NCBI GenBank assembly: GCA_003224635.1
Contig: QHZK01000181.1
Location: forward strand, 1-5,726
Reading direction: 5' to 3'
Length of the DNA: 5,726 bases
DNA from: Acidobacteriota bacterium
GTDB lineage: Bacteria; Acidobacteriota; Terriglobia; UBA7540
The notes under the pieces were generated by a model. It worked only from the letters and a program-made list of their open reading frames with translations. It was not told where the DNA came from and searched no databases. Position numbers and translations under genes: made by a program. Every line of letters begins with the position of its first letter. Positions within the stretch are counted from its first letter, which is position 1. Positions 4,624 to 5,726 of this stretch are shown in pieces.

Positions 4624-5726
<1,103 letters not shown>

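Overview
The window is a stretch of the bacterial ribosomal-protein superoperon. Every gene lies on the minus strand, so transcription runs from high to low coordinates. In transcription order it holds the 3' part of tuf (EF-Tu), rpsJ (S10), rplC (L3), rplD (L4), rplW (L23), rplB (L2), rpsS (S19), rplV (L22) and the 5' part of rpsC (S3). tuf is cut by the right edge and rpsC by the left edge. The order is the canonical S10-operon order, with tuf directly upstream as in genomes where the str and S10 clusters are joined. No gene is broken or out of place.

The source looks like a GC-rich, non-proteobacterial bacterium. Acidobacteriota or a nearby group fits the overall feel of the proteins, but this is an impression from sequence style and was not tested by tree or search. 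Coding is strongly GC-rich, most obviously in tuf.

The products work together. EF-Tu delivers aminoacyl-tRNA. S10, S19 and S3 build the 30S head. L3, L4, L23, L2 and L22 are 50S proteins placed around the peptidyl-transferase centre, the exit tunnel and the tunnel mouth. In many bacteria L4 represses its own operon, but no S10-type leader can be judged here because tuf runs almost directly into rpsJ.

The unusual part is the spacers. Spacings in transcription order are 12 (tuf-rpsJ), 83, 80, -4 (rplD-rplW), 73, 128, 121 and 62 nt (rplV-rpsC). These are long for this operon. Four of the long spacers contain low-complexity tracts built on a roughly 7-nt unit: CAGT-type before rplC and rplD, CTTTAAA-type after rplC, GAAT-type in two converging arrays before rplB, and weak ACTCC-type before rpsC. 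The three genes immediately downstream of the strong tracts (rplC, rplD, rplB) have no convincing Shine-Dalgarno sequence, whereas rplW, rpsS and rpsC do. Part of the rplC stop region and a candidate rplD start codon lie inside repeat units. This spacer system is the most interesting feature of the window. S19 also carries an unusual Ala/Pro/Gly tail of about 30 residues, and L3 a basic tail of about 25.

There is no gene-free stretch longer than 128 bases. I found no tRNA, rRNA, mobile element, CRISPR array or intrinsic terminator.
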